Assembly: GCA_951213105.1 (NCBI GenBank)
Contig: OX578137.1
Span: forward strand, 60,896,736-60,960,735
Length of the DNA: 64,000 nucleotides
From: Amaurobius ferox
Taxonomy: Eukaryota > Arthropoda > Arachnida > Araneae > Amaurobiidae
Direction of reading: 5' to 3'
The translations under genes and the position numbers were made by a program. The notes under the pieces are model-generated. The model ran no database searches. It was not told the origin of the DNA and worked only from the letters and a program-made list of their open reading frames with translations. How positions within the stretch are numbered: position 1 is the stretch's first letter; every line of letters starts with the position of its first letter. Positions 11,144 through 22,525 of this stretch are shown here, in pieces.

Positions 11144-11776
11144 CTAAAGATATAGTTGTGCCACCTCTGAAAAAAATTTTTGCTATTTCAATTTCTCGGC
11201 CCATCATATGATTTTAAGATTTGATGTCATCGGCTTTTCGTCCACGAAGTACTGTAGTTAAATTAGTACATTTTAAGAAGTTGTGAAAGCTCTTCATCAT
11301 TATACCTTTAAATTCAATTTCACTAAAACATCAAGATTTATACGAGCAGCTTTACCGCTTCGCATAACATTAATAACTTTAGAAAGTCGCCGATGCTTGA
11401 AATTAAAGGATATTTTGAAAATTGTGTATTACGTACAGTGTTTATAAGTGAATAGAAAGAAAGTGCAAGTTTATTACTGTATTTTGTAGGAGCTATTAAA
11501 ATCACATTAGGTTGAGCAATGTTTTATTTGCCTCCATACAGAGCACAAAATATGTTAAATGGTTGCCCATATCTAACAATTAAAATTATTACAAAAGTAC
11601 CGATAAGTACTTTTATGTAAAAAAATACAAATATATACGAATGTTATTTCAATTTCCTGATATGTGTCAGGAAATATGTGTAATATCTGCAAAGCAACTT
11701 TCACAGTTACCAATTGTTATCAATTGAAGACTCTAGACGCTTTACATTAGCGATAAATTTGGTGCAATATTGCCAA
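11144..11776. other. Unassigned AT-rich stretch
   Basis: No coding frame above chance and no repeat recognised. It separates a family G arm from the first RT-derived tandem units. Confidence 0.45.
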
Positions 11777-12082
11777 CATGTTGATATTTTGTATTCTGTA
11801 TTCTGTATTTTGTAAAGTACTGTGGTGTAAACTCTAGACTATACAGTAATTCTTCTGGTGTTCCTCAGGAATCAAATCTGGGCCCACTCCTTTTTTTAAT
11901 TTTTATTAATGAAATTCCCCGGATTTTAAAAACTTATTTTTATTAATGAAATTTCCCGGATTTTTAAAACATGTTGATATTTTGTATTCTGTATTCTGTA
12001 TTCTGTAAAGTACTGTGGTGTAAACTCTAGACTATACAGTAATTCCTCTGGTGTTCCTCAGAGATCAAATCTGGGCCCACTC
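11777..12082 (+). repeat. RT-core-derived tandem units, 1.6 copies
   Basis: One complete ~193-bp unit (11777-11969) and a second cut off at 12082 by a family G end. The unit begins CATGTTGATATTTTGTATTC, contains (TGTATTC)n, and encodes the non-LTR reverse-transcriptase motif SGVPQGSNLGPLLFLIFINE (here with Q-E for Q-G). It then has two AT-rich copies of TTTTTATTAATGAAATTYCC. The same unit is repeated at 14225-14735 next to the rest of the retrotransposon. Confidence 0.7.
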
Positions 12083-12638
12083 CTTTTTTAACACTTTACA
12101 ACAAAGTTGAAAAGTGTTTATGACTTTGTTCATTCTGTCTGTCTGTCTGTCTGTCTGTCTGTCCGTTAGCACGATAACTGCCGTAAAAATAAGTTTATCA
12201 AAATGAAATTTTAGTATGTTGTTCAGACGGTCTGTAGGACCTATGGGAATATAAATAAATAATATCACCCAATTAGTTTTTTATTGAACCCGGGTTGAAA
12301 AAATGAAATACATTGAACCCTATGGGACCTAATTTTTCAAACATTTTTTAAGTAAATTTAAAATTCACGAATTGCTTCGAAATTTTTAGGAAATATTCAC
12401 ATTATCCCATAGAATATATAAAAAAAAATTCAGTAAAATATGTTAAGTAGTTTTTTAATTAAAAAAATTATTTAATATAGGGAAAAAAACAAATTCAATT
12501 AAATTCTGACTTTGGGATATCTTCCAGAAAGAAAAGAGAGAGATATTATATAATAAATATCTCTCCATTTGTTAAAACGTTTTGCATATGGGAGTGGCTT
12601 CATATTTTAAAATAATTTGGTAGATAACAATTTTTCAT
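12083..12638 (-). repeat. Family G variant (short subfamily), minus
   Basis: The (TGTC)n end and about 390 bp are typical family G, but beyond TTAAGTAGTTTTTTAA it changes to a different distal part (AATTCAATTAAATTCTGACT, then CCAGAAAGAAAAGAGAGAGA, then TTGGTAGATAACAATTTTTC). The same distal part occurs in the plus copy at 51628-52165. Two subfamilies therefore share one terminus and differ at the other. Confidence 0.7.
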
Positions 12639-12869
12639 TTTTTTTAAATTTTATATAACTCTTCATGATAAATTTAATTGATGGCATTTTAAATGCACTT
12701 TCCTACGTCCTAGAGAGTTAAAATTTGGTACACAGCTTAAATTTGTAGAACATTTTATTCTACAGCAATTTGGTGGATCTTTAAATATAGATCATACATT
12801 TTTTTCGAAATGACCCGCAATTAATCCCCGTTCACTTTTATAAATCATTGTTGTAATATTGTTAAAAAT

Positions 12870-13705
12870 TCTGATGTGGACAGCACATGTCTTTCCCTGC
12901 AGACTCATATTCGTTCTCTTTATTTATTCAATGATAATTTGAGTTTATCTGCACAACATAAGTATTTTAAATGACATTGAATTTACACGTTAAATTTAAA
13001 TTTGGTTCTCATTTGATAACTGGACTTATTGTCAAAGGTGGCGTAGCGAAAACGCGAAAAAACTAGAATATCTCAAGAACGGCTAGTCCTAGAGTAATGG
13101 GGTTAGTCTTATTCTTTTTGTTGTCAAAAATCACATATAAAATAGGAATTTAATTGATATAATTGAGCACACGTAGTCTTTTATTTTTATATATAACGAT
13201 TTTTGCTGTCCATTTCGCAAAAATAGCCCGTTCCTTTTTCCCGAATCGTAGTAGAATAACCTACAAATGATTTATATACAAAATTTTGTTAAATTTGGTA
13301 TATAAATCACTTGTAGGTTATTGAAATATTATACTCCAAATTTTGTTAAATTTAGTTCATTAGTTTTTAGCTAGAGTGGATAAAGGCAATTTCTGCGGCC
13401 ATTTCGCAAAGAAGGCAGATTCTTTTATTACGAATCGTACTATAATCTAATGAACATCAGGATTTCCCACAAAAAACATACCTACCAAATTGTATGAAAT
13501 TCGGTCCATTAGTTTTTCAATTAGAGTGGATGTAATATCCACACAGACACACAGAAACATACACAGATACACCCTTACACACAGACGTCTTCCTAAAAGT
13601 AGTTTTTTCGTGTTCTAGAAGTCCCAAAACGTGTAGATACTTTGAAAATTCGAGTTCCGATCTTCGGCACGATTCCAATACTTTGAATACACACACACAC
13701 ATATA
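12870..13705 (+). repeat. TCTGATG-family repeat, subfamily A
   Basis: Starts TCTGATGTGGACAGCACATG and a CTTTCCCTGCAGACTC block as at 429 (minus). Two internal modules repeat 'CCATTTCGCAAA...GAATCGTA...' about 180 bp apart (13200 and 13395 areas). The right end resembles the 3' part of subfamily B (CGAGTTCCGATC...CACGATTCCAATACTTT against TTCGAATTTTCGACC...CACAATACTTTCC), followed by CA/TA microsatellite. The 61-codon minus frame here is a shadow. Confidence 0.6.
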
Positions 13706-13739
13706 TATTATCTGCGTATCTGTGTATTATCTGTGTATC

Positions 13740-14150
13740 TAAATTCCGTGCCTATGCAATTACAATAGTTGTGATTTTAAATGATCCCTAAACTTTTATT
13801 ATTTCTTCAAGGAAGCCTAATTTTAACATATGCAGAATGCAAATATCTCAAGCGATTGTAAGATGAATTACATAAGAATTGCTGAATTTTTTTCACACAA
13901 AATTATTTAGCTCTGGAGTCTGGAATACAAGTTATATGAATGAAATATTCATTGATTTTGCATAAAGAATCAGATGATTTATATTTCGATACAGTTTTAA
14001 ATATTTAAGTATAATAAATTACTGTAGTACTGTGATAATGTAAAAGATATTACCACTGAATGAATCACATTTTAGAAATTTTTAAATGAAATTACATTTC
14101 AGTTGGAAAGTGTTTCATAATCAATGCTTATGCATGATTGATCTTTCTTG
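13740..14150 (-). repeat. Family G outer half (-), truncated
   Basis: Only the outer ~410 bp of a family G arm remain, ending ATGCATGATTGATCTTTCTTG. It abuts the retrotransposon tandem array at 14151, so one element inserted at or recombined with the other. Confidence 0.7.
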
Positions 14151-15712
14151 TTTAATTTTTATTAATGAAATTTCCCTGATTTTTAAAACTTTTTTTATTA
14201 ATGAAATTTCCCGGATTTTTAAAACATGTTGATATTTTGTATTCTGTATTCTGTATTCTGCAAAGTACTGTGGTGTATGTAAACTCTAGAATATACAGTA
14301 ATTCTTCTAGTGTTCCTCTGGGATCGAATCTGGGCCGACTCCTTTTTTTAATTTTTATTAATGAAATTCCCCGGATTTTTAAAACTTATTTTTATTAATG
14401 AAATTTCCCGGATTTTTAAAACATGTTGATATTTTGTATTCTGTATTCTGTATTCTGTAAAGTGCTGTGGTGTAAACTCTAGACTATACAGTAATTCCTC
14501 TGGTGCTCCTCAGGGATCAAATCTGGGCCACTCCTTTTTTTAATTTTTATTAATGAAATTCCTCAGATTTTTAAAACTTATTTTTATTAATGAAATTTCC
14601 CGGATTTTTAAAACATGTTGATATTTTGTATTCCGTATTCTGTATTCTGTGAAGTACTGTGGTGTAAACTCTAGACTATACAGTAATTCCTCTGGTGTTC
14701 CTCAGGGATCAAATCTGGGCCCACTCCTTTTTTTAATTTTTGTTAATGAAATTCCCAGATTTTTAAAACTGCTAAATGTCTTATGTTTGCAGACGATTTG
14801 AAGCTTTATATGAAAATTAACTCATAAACTGATTGTGAACTGATGCAGAGAGATCTAGATGAACTGCATAACTGGTCTGTACTAAATAAACTCCATTTAA
14901 ATATTTCTAAATGCTATGTTATGAGCATTGCTAGGATCCGTAATATTCTTAATTACAATTATATTTTAAATAATTCATCTCTATCTCGGTGTACTCATAT
15001 TATTGATTTGGATGTCACTTTCAATGATGCTTTTAACTTTTAGAGACATATCGATAATATTATTAAAAGAGTCTACCAAAGACTTGGTTTAACCTTAAGA
15101 CGATCTCGTGTTTTTGCCAGTTCTGATACGATTATTTGTATTTATAATACCCTTGGTTTGGGACCCTGTTTACAATCTGCATTCTAAACGGATAGAAATC
15201 GTGCAAAGTAAACTATTACGTACTATTGATTATAGATTGACTGGCTATTATCCTTATGATATGCATACGAGGGAACTCAGACAGAAATAGTTTAATGTCT
15301 CTTAAAAAAAGAAGAAGCTGGTCCTGCCTCTTGCTTTATTATAAGGTGTTAAATAATACTATTGATTGCCCTATTTTATTTTCTTGCCTGGAATTTCATA
15401 TACATGTCAATAATACTAGGAAAAAAACCCTTTTTCACAATACTACTGTTAAACATAACTACATTAAATGCTATTCTATCTATAAATTTGTTGATCTATA
15501 TAATACCTATTGTGCTGATATTGATATATTTAACTTGACTCCTGTCTGTTTTAAAAAAGCCTGTTTCAATGCGCTTGACATGTTTACTACTTAGTATTCT
15601 TGTATCTTATGTTATGTACTTTTTAATTTCTTGTGTGGCTACTGTAACTGGATTTCATCTGTAGTTGCCACGTAAATTGAATAAAATAAAATAAAATAAA
15701 ATAAAATAAAAT
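14151..15712 (+). pseudogene. Non-LTR retrotransposon relic (RT C-terminal half and 3' tail)
   Basis: Reading order on the plus strand: GVPQGSNLGP motif near 14694, F-A-D-D catalytic box at 14786-14797, a 'DLDELHNWSVLNKLHLNISK' segment (14855-14915), R-R-S-R-V-F and W-D-P-V-Y (about 15100-15165), and a C-terminal region to about 15594. The tail is (ATAAA)n at 15680-15711. A lost C before the FADD block shifts the frame (PQGS and FADD are in different frames), and TAA at 14825 and later stops break it. The order RT then 'W-D-P' C-domain fits the Jockey/CR1-like side of non-LTR elements. The N-terminal endonuclease half is absent. Confidence 0.85.
14225..14740 (+). repeat. Tandem array of the RT-core unit (three copies)
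   Basis: Units begin at about 14225, 14422 and 14614 with CATGTTGATATTTTGTATTC and are 192-197 bp long. Each holds the GVPQGSNLG coding stretch and the paired TTATTAATGAAATTYCC spacers. The last unit runs on into the FADD box and the rest of the element, so the array grew at the truncated 5' end of the retrotransposon copy. Confidence 0.85.
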
Positions 15713-15805
15713 TTTGCCAAATTTATTTCAAAAGTCGCCATTTCCAAACTCGTCGTTGAGGTCAAGCGACGGGATCTTCAATTTATTTTGTATTTTAGCG
15801 CGATA
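15713..15805 (+). repeat. Dispersed 'GTCGCCA...AGGTCAAGCGAC' repeat fragment
   Basis: The stretch from TTGCCAAATTTATTTC through AAGTCGCCA, GTTGAGGTCAAGCGAC to GATCTTCAA matches in order the longer copies at 17860-18080 and 30830-31080. Non-coding. Confidence 0.5.
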
Positions 15806-16787
15806 TTGCTAATTTGACGATATTTCTTTATTTTTTTAACAAAGTAGCAAAATTTGTTAAAAAATCAGGACATCTAATTAATCATACATGGAACTGCTTC
15901 TTGTGAGAATACAATTTTCAGTACTTCCTTGATATTGCTTATGCCTGTTTTCTTCAAGGAACTACTCGGAAGTTACGTCCTTTGATTAACAATTGAAAGG
16001 TGCAGAACAAAAACCAACAAAGTCCAATAAATGTGCTGAATATGATGTCATTGCTTTCATATGCAATTTAATTATCGCAAGTCATATAGGGAAATAACAT
16101 ATTGAGCAAAAAACTCAGTACGGGAAGGAACCAGCAGAGTTAGTCTGAAACAGGGGAATAATTAATGAATCAAAATATGAATTGCGCAAGGAAATTAAAA
16201 TCTAATGATAGTGTAGCTCAAGTGAAAATATTAAGCATTCAACAAACATCTAAAAATATTTTTACTGTAAAAAAGTACAAAAATATATGTTTTCTAGTGG
16301 TAAAGTTTATTTTCTTTCTGTTGGGAAATTACAATTTTGGTTCACTGTTGGATTTTAGCTTACATTTTCAATTTGTAACTGCAAAGGCTGCTATATAACA
16401 AGGATACGCTTAACACAGTGGATGATATATATAAGATATTAATAAGATATTATAAGAATGACGTATAACAATATTCTATAGCATTGAATCACGCATTCAG
16501 TATGATCATTAATGCCGATATTATTGTCTTTTGTTATAGTTGATTCAAGGAGAAAATGTGTCAAATGCACTGTAAAGTGAAACGCCATGTGCCACAGTTT
16601 TACAGAACATTGAAAGTTTCAATGTTCATTATTTTTTATTTAATTAGGAAATGAGATTCTAATTAAAATTATGGTTCATGAAACAATGTCTTACATTCTT
16701 CAAATGTAAAATCGTTTTTCAGCTAACTAATAATTTATTTCCTTACGAGGGAGAAGATGCCATTCGTTACTTACATTTCACTATTAT
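15806..16787. other. Unassigned AT-rich stretch
   Basis: No recognised element. The 77-codon frame at 16165 has no domain signature. Confidence 0.45.
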
Positions 16788-17624
16788 CAGTCGTGCACAA
16801 CCCGCGGTCCGCAGGCCGCATGCGGCCTTCGGCCTAATCGTGCGCAGTCCTCCACCACCCTCAGTTTGGCGAACACATAAAAAAAATTCCAAGACTTTCG
16901 CAAAAAAAAAAAAAGAAAAGAAAAACTGCATCATAAAATTTTATAAAAAAATATTTTTTATGTCAAATTTTCTTTAAGACTAGTAGAAAATCTGCAAAAA
17001 AAGTTCAGTCGTCAATTTTAAGATATCAGAAAACTTGAGAAATCTTTGAAAGTGTTTGCAATACCATTCGCGACAAATATTGAGACAGCGCCCGTCAATT
17101 TTCAGATGGAGCTTATCGAAATTCAGAGTAACTCCGAATTGAAAACTAAATTTTCAAAAGTTCCTTTGCTAGAATTTTACAGGAATCACTTGCCTTGTGA
17201 AATGGAAAAATTGAAAATTCACGCTCAAAAAACAATAACATTATTCGGGAGCACCTACTTATGTGAACTGTCATTTTCATTAATGAAGCAAGTGAAATCA
17301 AAAGGTCGCTCTCGTCTAACTGATGAACACTTGGAGGAAAACTTACGGATCGCTGTATACAACATCGAACCAGACATTGAAAGAATAATGAAAACCAAAC
17401 AATGCCAAATTTCCCACTAGCTCTATAAAAAAATAAAATGATTTTGGCGATGTCTGTACGTTTTTGAAGCAAATGAGTTGTTTTGCTCATTTCTGTATTT
17501 GTTCTTAATTTTCACTTTAATTTTTTGTTTCGGTATTTAATAAAAATATATTGCTGGGTGGTACACCCCCCTTGCTTAGTCTATGAGAAATTGGCCCGCA
17601 GGTGTAAAAGGTTGTGCACCTCTG
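16788..17624 (+). mobile_element. Internally deleted hAT transposon
   Basis: Left TIR CAGTCGTGCACAACCCGCGG and right TIR (read inward on the minus strand) CAGAGGTGCACAACCTTTTA, with C+G-rich '...GGCCCGC' next to both, as in many hAT elements of the Charlie/ZBED type. At 837 bp it is far shorter than the ~2.5-3 kb expected for an autonomous copy. Most of the transposase, including the BED finger and the first catalytic residues, is missing. Flanking 8-mers (ACTATTAT and CTTGGGAC) do not match, so no target-site duplication remains. Confidence 0.85.
17046..17420 (+). pseudogene. hAT transposase C-terminus (dimerisation domain)
   Basis: About 124 codons ending at a TAG encode the hAT C-terminal region. 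It includes an 'F-Y-R-N-H-L-P' stretch, then 'L-F-G-S-T-Y-L-C-E' followed by 'S-F-S-L-M-K', 'K-S-K-G-R-S-R-L-T-D-E-H-L' and 'L-R-I-A'. This is the signature of the hATC dimerisation domain in the GTF2IRD2/ZBED-like branch. The frame is open, but the upstream part of the gene is deleted, so it cannot be functional. It sits inside the TIRs at 16788-17624. Confidence 0.85.
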
Positions 17625-17859
17625 CTTGGGACATATTACTAAGTAATATTAGCAGATTTAAAATTAAAATGTTTTTACACTTTTCTACCAAAATTATTTC
17701 ATAATGCAGATTAAGGTGCATATACAATCCGTAGAAAGATCACATATTGAGTCCTGTAGCGAGTTCTGCAAGTACATTTACTTAAATTACATATCCCAAC
17801 GGAATGGTGGCTAGCATATTAGTGGAAAGTTCTGCAGCGGTATGTAGCCCGTGAAGTTT
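17625..17859. other. Unassigned spacer
   Basis: No structure recognised between the hAT right end and the next dispersed repeat. Confidence 0.4.
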
Positions 17860-18080
17860 TTAACTCATTTACAAAATTCGGAAAGCTTATGGAAATCGCC
17901 AAGTTAGCGAAATTTTTTATTCAAATCAGTTGCCTTGTTCACCGAATTTGTTGTCCAGGTCAAGCGGCAAGCATCTTCAAATTATAACAATGGTTTTCTG
18001 TTACGTATTCAAAACAATATGATGTCACTTCTAATAATCCGTTTCATTCCCATCATATTTTTTTCATGCTTTACATCGCA
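17860..18080 (+). repeat. Dispersed 'GTCGCCA...AGGTCAAGCG' repeat
   Basis: Contains AAATCGCCAAGTTAGCGAAA, GTCCAGGTCAAGCGGCAAGC, then CAAATTATAACAATGGTTTT and a following CTGTTACGTATTCAAAACAA. These align in order with 30830-31080, and the first part with 15713-15805. Non-coding. Confidence 0.55.
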
Positions 18081-18199
18081 CCCCGTCTTAAGACATTTCA
18101 CATCATAAAGTTCTAATTTGTGTTATTTTCTCAACTATCAAAATTTTTAATATGCAGCGGAAGTCATGCGTAAAACACATTTCCTTGAAGAAAATTTAC

Positions 18200-18560
18200 C
18201 TCATTCTCTTTTCCTGAACGTAATTTCTCTCACTTTGTCCCTTTATTTACCGAAATGAACATTTTATGTCGTATTTCCAAATCAGCAAATCGTAAAATGA
18301 AACAAAACATGGCCGAAAATAGAATTCGCGGGGTCCAAAACGATCGCACAAAACGTGAGAAGATTTAATGATAAAAAATGTTCATTACATTTTCAGAAAG
18401 AAATGGTTAAAAAAATGTGAATGTCGAAGTAATGAAATAAAATGGACTCTGGATGTGTTACTCATACTCGTAATAATCGAAGAAACAGACTTTCAATTGC
18501 CCATTTGGGATGGCTAATGCAGGTGTTGGTGGACTAATTGAGCTGGTGTGTTAGTTTGAG
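18200..18560 (+). repeat. Dispersed repeat shared with 4876-5250
   Basis: See the earlier copy. Shared anchors are AACGTGAGAAGATTTAATGA, TTTTCAGAAAGAAATGGTT, AGTAATGAAATAAAATGGA and a CTAATTGAGCTG end. No frame is preserved. Confidence 0.55.
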
Positions 18561-18851
18561 CTGTATGCATCACAAAAATAAATTTTAAACCGTGCTATGA
18601 ATATTGATGTAAACTGGAATTTACCTGATGACATGCCTATTTATTTTTGGTTAGAAGTAATTATAAAGCATTTACTTATTTGACAATTATCTTTGTTTAT
18701 TTTTTTGGAGTATTTTAAATTTTAGATTGAAATTGTACTATATCTTAAAAAACAACAACAACGTACGTTAACGTTTTAAACAATGTCTACAGATCTGAAG
18801 AGGGATTTACGCCAGGACAACACAGTTAAAATTTCAAGCATTTCTTTTCAG

Positions 18852-18853
<2 letters not shown>

Positions 18854-18885
<32 letters not shown>
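18854..18885. repeat. (AT)n microsatellite
   Basis: About 16 AT dinucleotides. It lies beyond the 3' tail of the minus-strand Penelope-like element, as AT runs do beside the other copies. Confidence 0.95.
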
Positions 18886-18889
<4 letters not shown>

Positions 18890-19736
18890 TAATTAAAATA
18901 ATAAAAACAAAAGTGCAAGAGTGCAAATCAGTATGCGCAGCATCAAACCGCGGGTAATACAATAACGTGTATTTAATTACATTAAGAGCAGAAAGTAAAA
19001 AGTAACAAGGAAGGGCTGGAAAAGTAGAGCATGGAATGGCCAGCAAAAAGAAAATATATCAATGAATAGTACATCTGCCAGAAACGTCTTCAGGGGCATA
19101 GTCTAGACAGACATACTAAAATCTGTTGCTTCTATGCTTGCATAAAAACACGTGGTTAAAATTTTATGCAATCTGTACCCAACAACGGAATAAACAAGAT
19201 TCACAGAGAAATGACTCATGAGGACAAAATTCAACTCAAATATCATAAAATAACACATATTCATGAATAATATAGCGCACAAATGCACAAACATGCAAAA
19301 AAAAAAAAAAAAAAAAACAGGCAACTCACAATTTTTGAAGTCCGCCAGCTTGAATAATATTCATGGGAGTCTCATCACGTGATACAGCTTGAATGCTTAC
19401 CACGCGAAAAACTACGATGGAATGGACCAGATTAAAGGAATTTGAAGTAGTTGTAGATATTTTTGGTAGAGACAAACCCAAGAGTTCAGAAACTAACCGA
19501 TAAGTGACCACTACGATCGAAAACATTTAAAGTGTGGATAACACTGTTTTTTTGGAGTCGTAGCCTGTTTTTATTTTATTTGCTTTTTAGATTCGCCTTA
19601 AAGGTCTTATTAGTGTTTCAAACTTATTTCTTTACAAGTCGAAGCGTTTTTTTAAAATGTACATATTTTTTGTGTAACCGAAGTTACTGTTTTTTTACTA
19701 TTTGCCCATTTTTATTTTTGACCACAGGGGCGGTGT
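18886..19736 (-). repeat. 3' tail of minus-strand Penelope-like element
   Basis: Downstream (minus strand) of the PLE stop at 19737-19739. On the minus strand it contains GCCCCTGAAGACGTTTCTGG (near 19093). The CCTGAAGA motif is also present in the plus-strand tails at about 24950 and 47020. A poly-T/A run lies at 19296-19317. Extent is inferred from the AT run at 18854. Confidence 0.45.
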
Positions 19737-20074
19737 TTATTTCATGGTGTTTCCACTACTATTGAGTATCGTACTTATACTGCAATCTATAAATAAGTTG
19801 GGAAAATTGTACATATAGCATAGACTTTTGAAACGATTAATATGTGATAGGTTACACTTATTAACTATCCAGCCTTTGATTCGGAGCAAATAGCTAATGA
19901 TTAGATTTTTAAAAACTTAGTTACTAAGGCAAGAAGAATAATGAGGGAAGAATTTTACATTAAATTTGAATTGATGTCTCTAATCATAAGTAGTAGTATT
20001 GAATGAGTTATTTTGTATATAAATAGTGATATCAAGATAATTTACAAATTTGGAAGGGCAGGATTTATTTGGTA
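19737..20074 (-). pseudogene. Penelope-like RT, C-terminal segment (beyond the Helitron)
   Basis: Reading on the minus strand from 20074: a 'C-P-S-K-F-V-N-Y-L-D-I-T-I-Y' segment, then 'T-T-T-Y-D-stop-R-H-Q-F-K-F-N' and 'N-L-I-I-S-Y-L-L-R-I', ending TAA at 19737-19739. These match two other copies in the window ('F-L-D-L-S-I ... Y-D-K-R' at 34015 and 'Y-D-K-R-Q-D-F-K-F-N ... N-I-I-I-N-Q-V-L-R-I' at 24060-24170). A single TAG replaces the K of Y-D-K-R. The piece joins in frame with the RT at 22526 once the Helitron is removed. No GIY-YIG endonuclease follows. Confidence 0.75.
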
Positions 20075-22461
20075 CTAGCAGCATACCCGTTCTTCGTACG
20101 GAGTATATAATATAAATAAACTTAAAATTCACAATCATGTGCAAATTCCTATAGTATACTAAATGACATGCTTAATCAAAATATTCTGTTAAAATATTTA
20201 ATACAATGCTCCTAAAAAGAAACCTCAGGATCTCTGTTCTCACTATACAAAATTATCTTCACGGGTAGATCTGAAGAATAAAATATCCTGGCCTTTTTTG
20301 CAAGCAAATTTATAAAAAGTATGGAATTGAATCAATATATGCAAAATAATAGCGTATTGAATGGGACCCGTACTACTTATATACGCGAATATTAGAAGAT
20401 ATAACCTGTATTACGACATTACATGTATACATTGAAAATATCAATAAATCCGTAATCTTTAAACCAGTAGGCAGTAATTAATTCCAATATGTGCCCAAAT
20501 GAAAGTGCTAAAATTATATGGAAAGATAAACACGTACTACTTATAATGTCATAGATTAGAAGATATGTCCTAGTGTTAGTAAAAGATTACCCGTATTATA
20601 ATATTTAGTTTGAAAAATTTTTGCCAATATATAACAGATTACTTAATAAATTAAAAATATCAATAATCCCCGTGATCTTCATACCGGAAGGCTTGATTCC
20701 AATATATGCCAATATACATGTACTACTTATATTCTCTTACATTAGAAGATATACCCGTGCATTTGTAGAAGATTACTCGTACAACGTACAATATATGAGT
20801 TTCAACAATTTTTGCCGCTATAAAACAATGCCATAAGAAATTGAAAATATCAATAATCTCTGAATCAATAATCCCGAAAACATCAATAATAATAATGTTT
20901 AAACATGAAGATCGTAATTGATATTATCCAGTCAAAAATACGATGGCAATGAAATTTATTTTATATACATATCTTCCTTCATCATTAAAATCGGAAAAGA
21001 TTTAATAAATATCTTCTTCCTCATAAACACGTTAAATTTAAATTCGTTGTTAAGCGACATGTTATGATTTGCTTCAAATAAATTGGTGGTCAAAATATCG
21101 TCTGAATATCTCTAATAAAGGTTTGGCGACATTTTAATAAATCGCCAAATTTACCGCCAAATGGGACTGTAGAACTGACAGTCCCACTTGGCGATCAATT
21201 GACGAACCATCATCAAAATATTATGCCCTAAAAAAAACAATTTCGTTTATTTAGGGCAATTTATCAATTTCAAAATATTTTTATGGATTTATAAATATTT
21301 TTATCAATTTGGTGACATTTTAAAAATTCGCTAAATGGGTTACTAAGTAGGGCGGTTGGACTGACAGACAAATGCTAACGAAACACCATTTCAGTACTTT
21401 TTTTTAACAAAACAAATTTAATTTCACTGATTTGCGTCATTTTTATCAATTTGGAGACATTTCCACTAATTTGGTAGAGTTTAAGAAAAGTTACCAAGTT
21501 AGCGATATCCAGCCAAATTCGTAGCTCTAAATTCGCAGATCTAAATAAAATATCGTGATCCAGTTTGTATATACTAAATGAAAACACAAAAATATTATTA
21601 GAAGATATACCCATTCTACTCTTTTTCTGCTTAATTGGATAAATGAATTTATTGGGTAAACAGAATATAAGTTTATTAGCTAAACACAATATATAAGCTT
21701 AAAACCTCTTTGCTAAAATACATGAAAGTGATGTATGCAGTTCGCAATTAATATAATTAAAAAAAAATCAAACAGTTCATTTATAAGATATATTTTAATA
21801 TCCATTTATTTATTATTCAAATAGAAAAAATAATAATAATCATTAACAAACACATTTAATTCCATTCCTTTTTCGAGCAACATGATATAAGATAGAATCT
21901 TCCTCATAAAATGAGAAATTAAATAACCATTTTAATTTCTTTATACTTCTAATCGTTGAGTAAAAGTTTGTGAAATATAAAACATGGAGGTAGATTTTTC
22001 CATTTAAATTCATGTTTCATACAATTCATGCTTTCAGATAGTGACTATTTAATGCAAAAATCCTGCATCAAACTCAAAAATAAAGTTTTAATTCCCTTTG
22101 ACGTTTTAAACAAACGATTTTTATCCTTTCCGTTTGGATAAACCACGGAGTTGGAAAGTAGAACTCCTATAAAAACAGTTCCGTTTTTCATTAATATCTC
22201 GACAACCCCTGGTCTTAGAAACTCGAAACTTGGGCAAAATTTATGGAGGGCTATTTCAAGGCCACCCACAAAATTTCATTAAATTCGGTTCAGCCGTTCT
22301 CTCGTGATGATGAGACAAACGAAAGTTTCGTTTTTTACTAATATCTCGAGAACCACTGGTCGTAGAAATTCCAACCATAGACTAAATTTTAAGTGGAGCT
22401 ATTTCTAGGCTACCCACAAAATTTCATCAAATTCGGTTTAGCCGTTCTCCCGTGATGACGG

Positions 22462-22503
<42 letters not shown>

Positions 22504-22525
22504 TTTTCATTTTTATTTATATAGA
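20075..22525 (-). mobile_element. Non-autonomous Helitron (long form) inserted in a PLE
   Basis: On the minus strand it starts A|TCTATATAAATAAAAATG followed by (TCTG)n (22468-22502) and ends CTCCGTACGAAGAACGGGTATGCTGCTAG|T at 20075, the CTAG|T rule with a stem just inside. It is about 1 kb longer than the copies at 1375 and 62035 because of an extra central block (about 21060-21730), which is also present at 63480-64000. No Rep/helicase sequence. Insertion lies between A and T of the host PLE without a target duplication, as expected for Helitrons. Confidence 0.88.

Noticed and set aside
17146..17490. 114-codon minus-strand frame
   Set aside because: Antisense shadow of the hAT transposase C-terminus.
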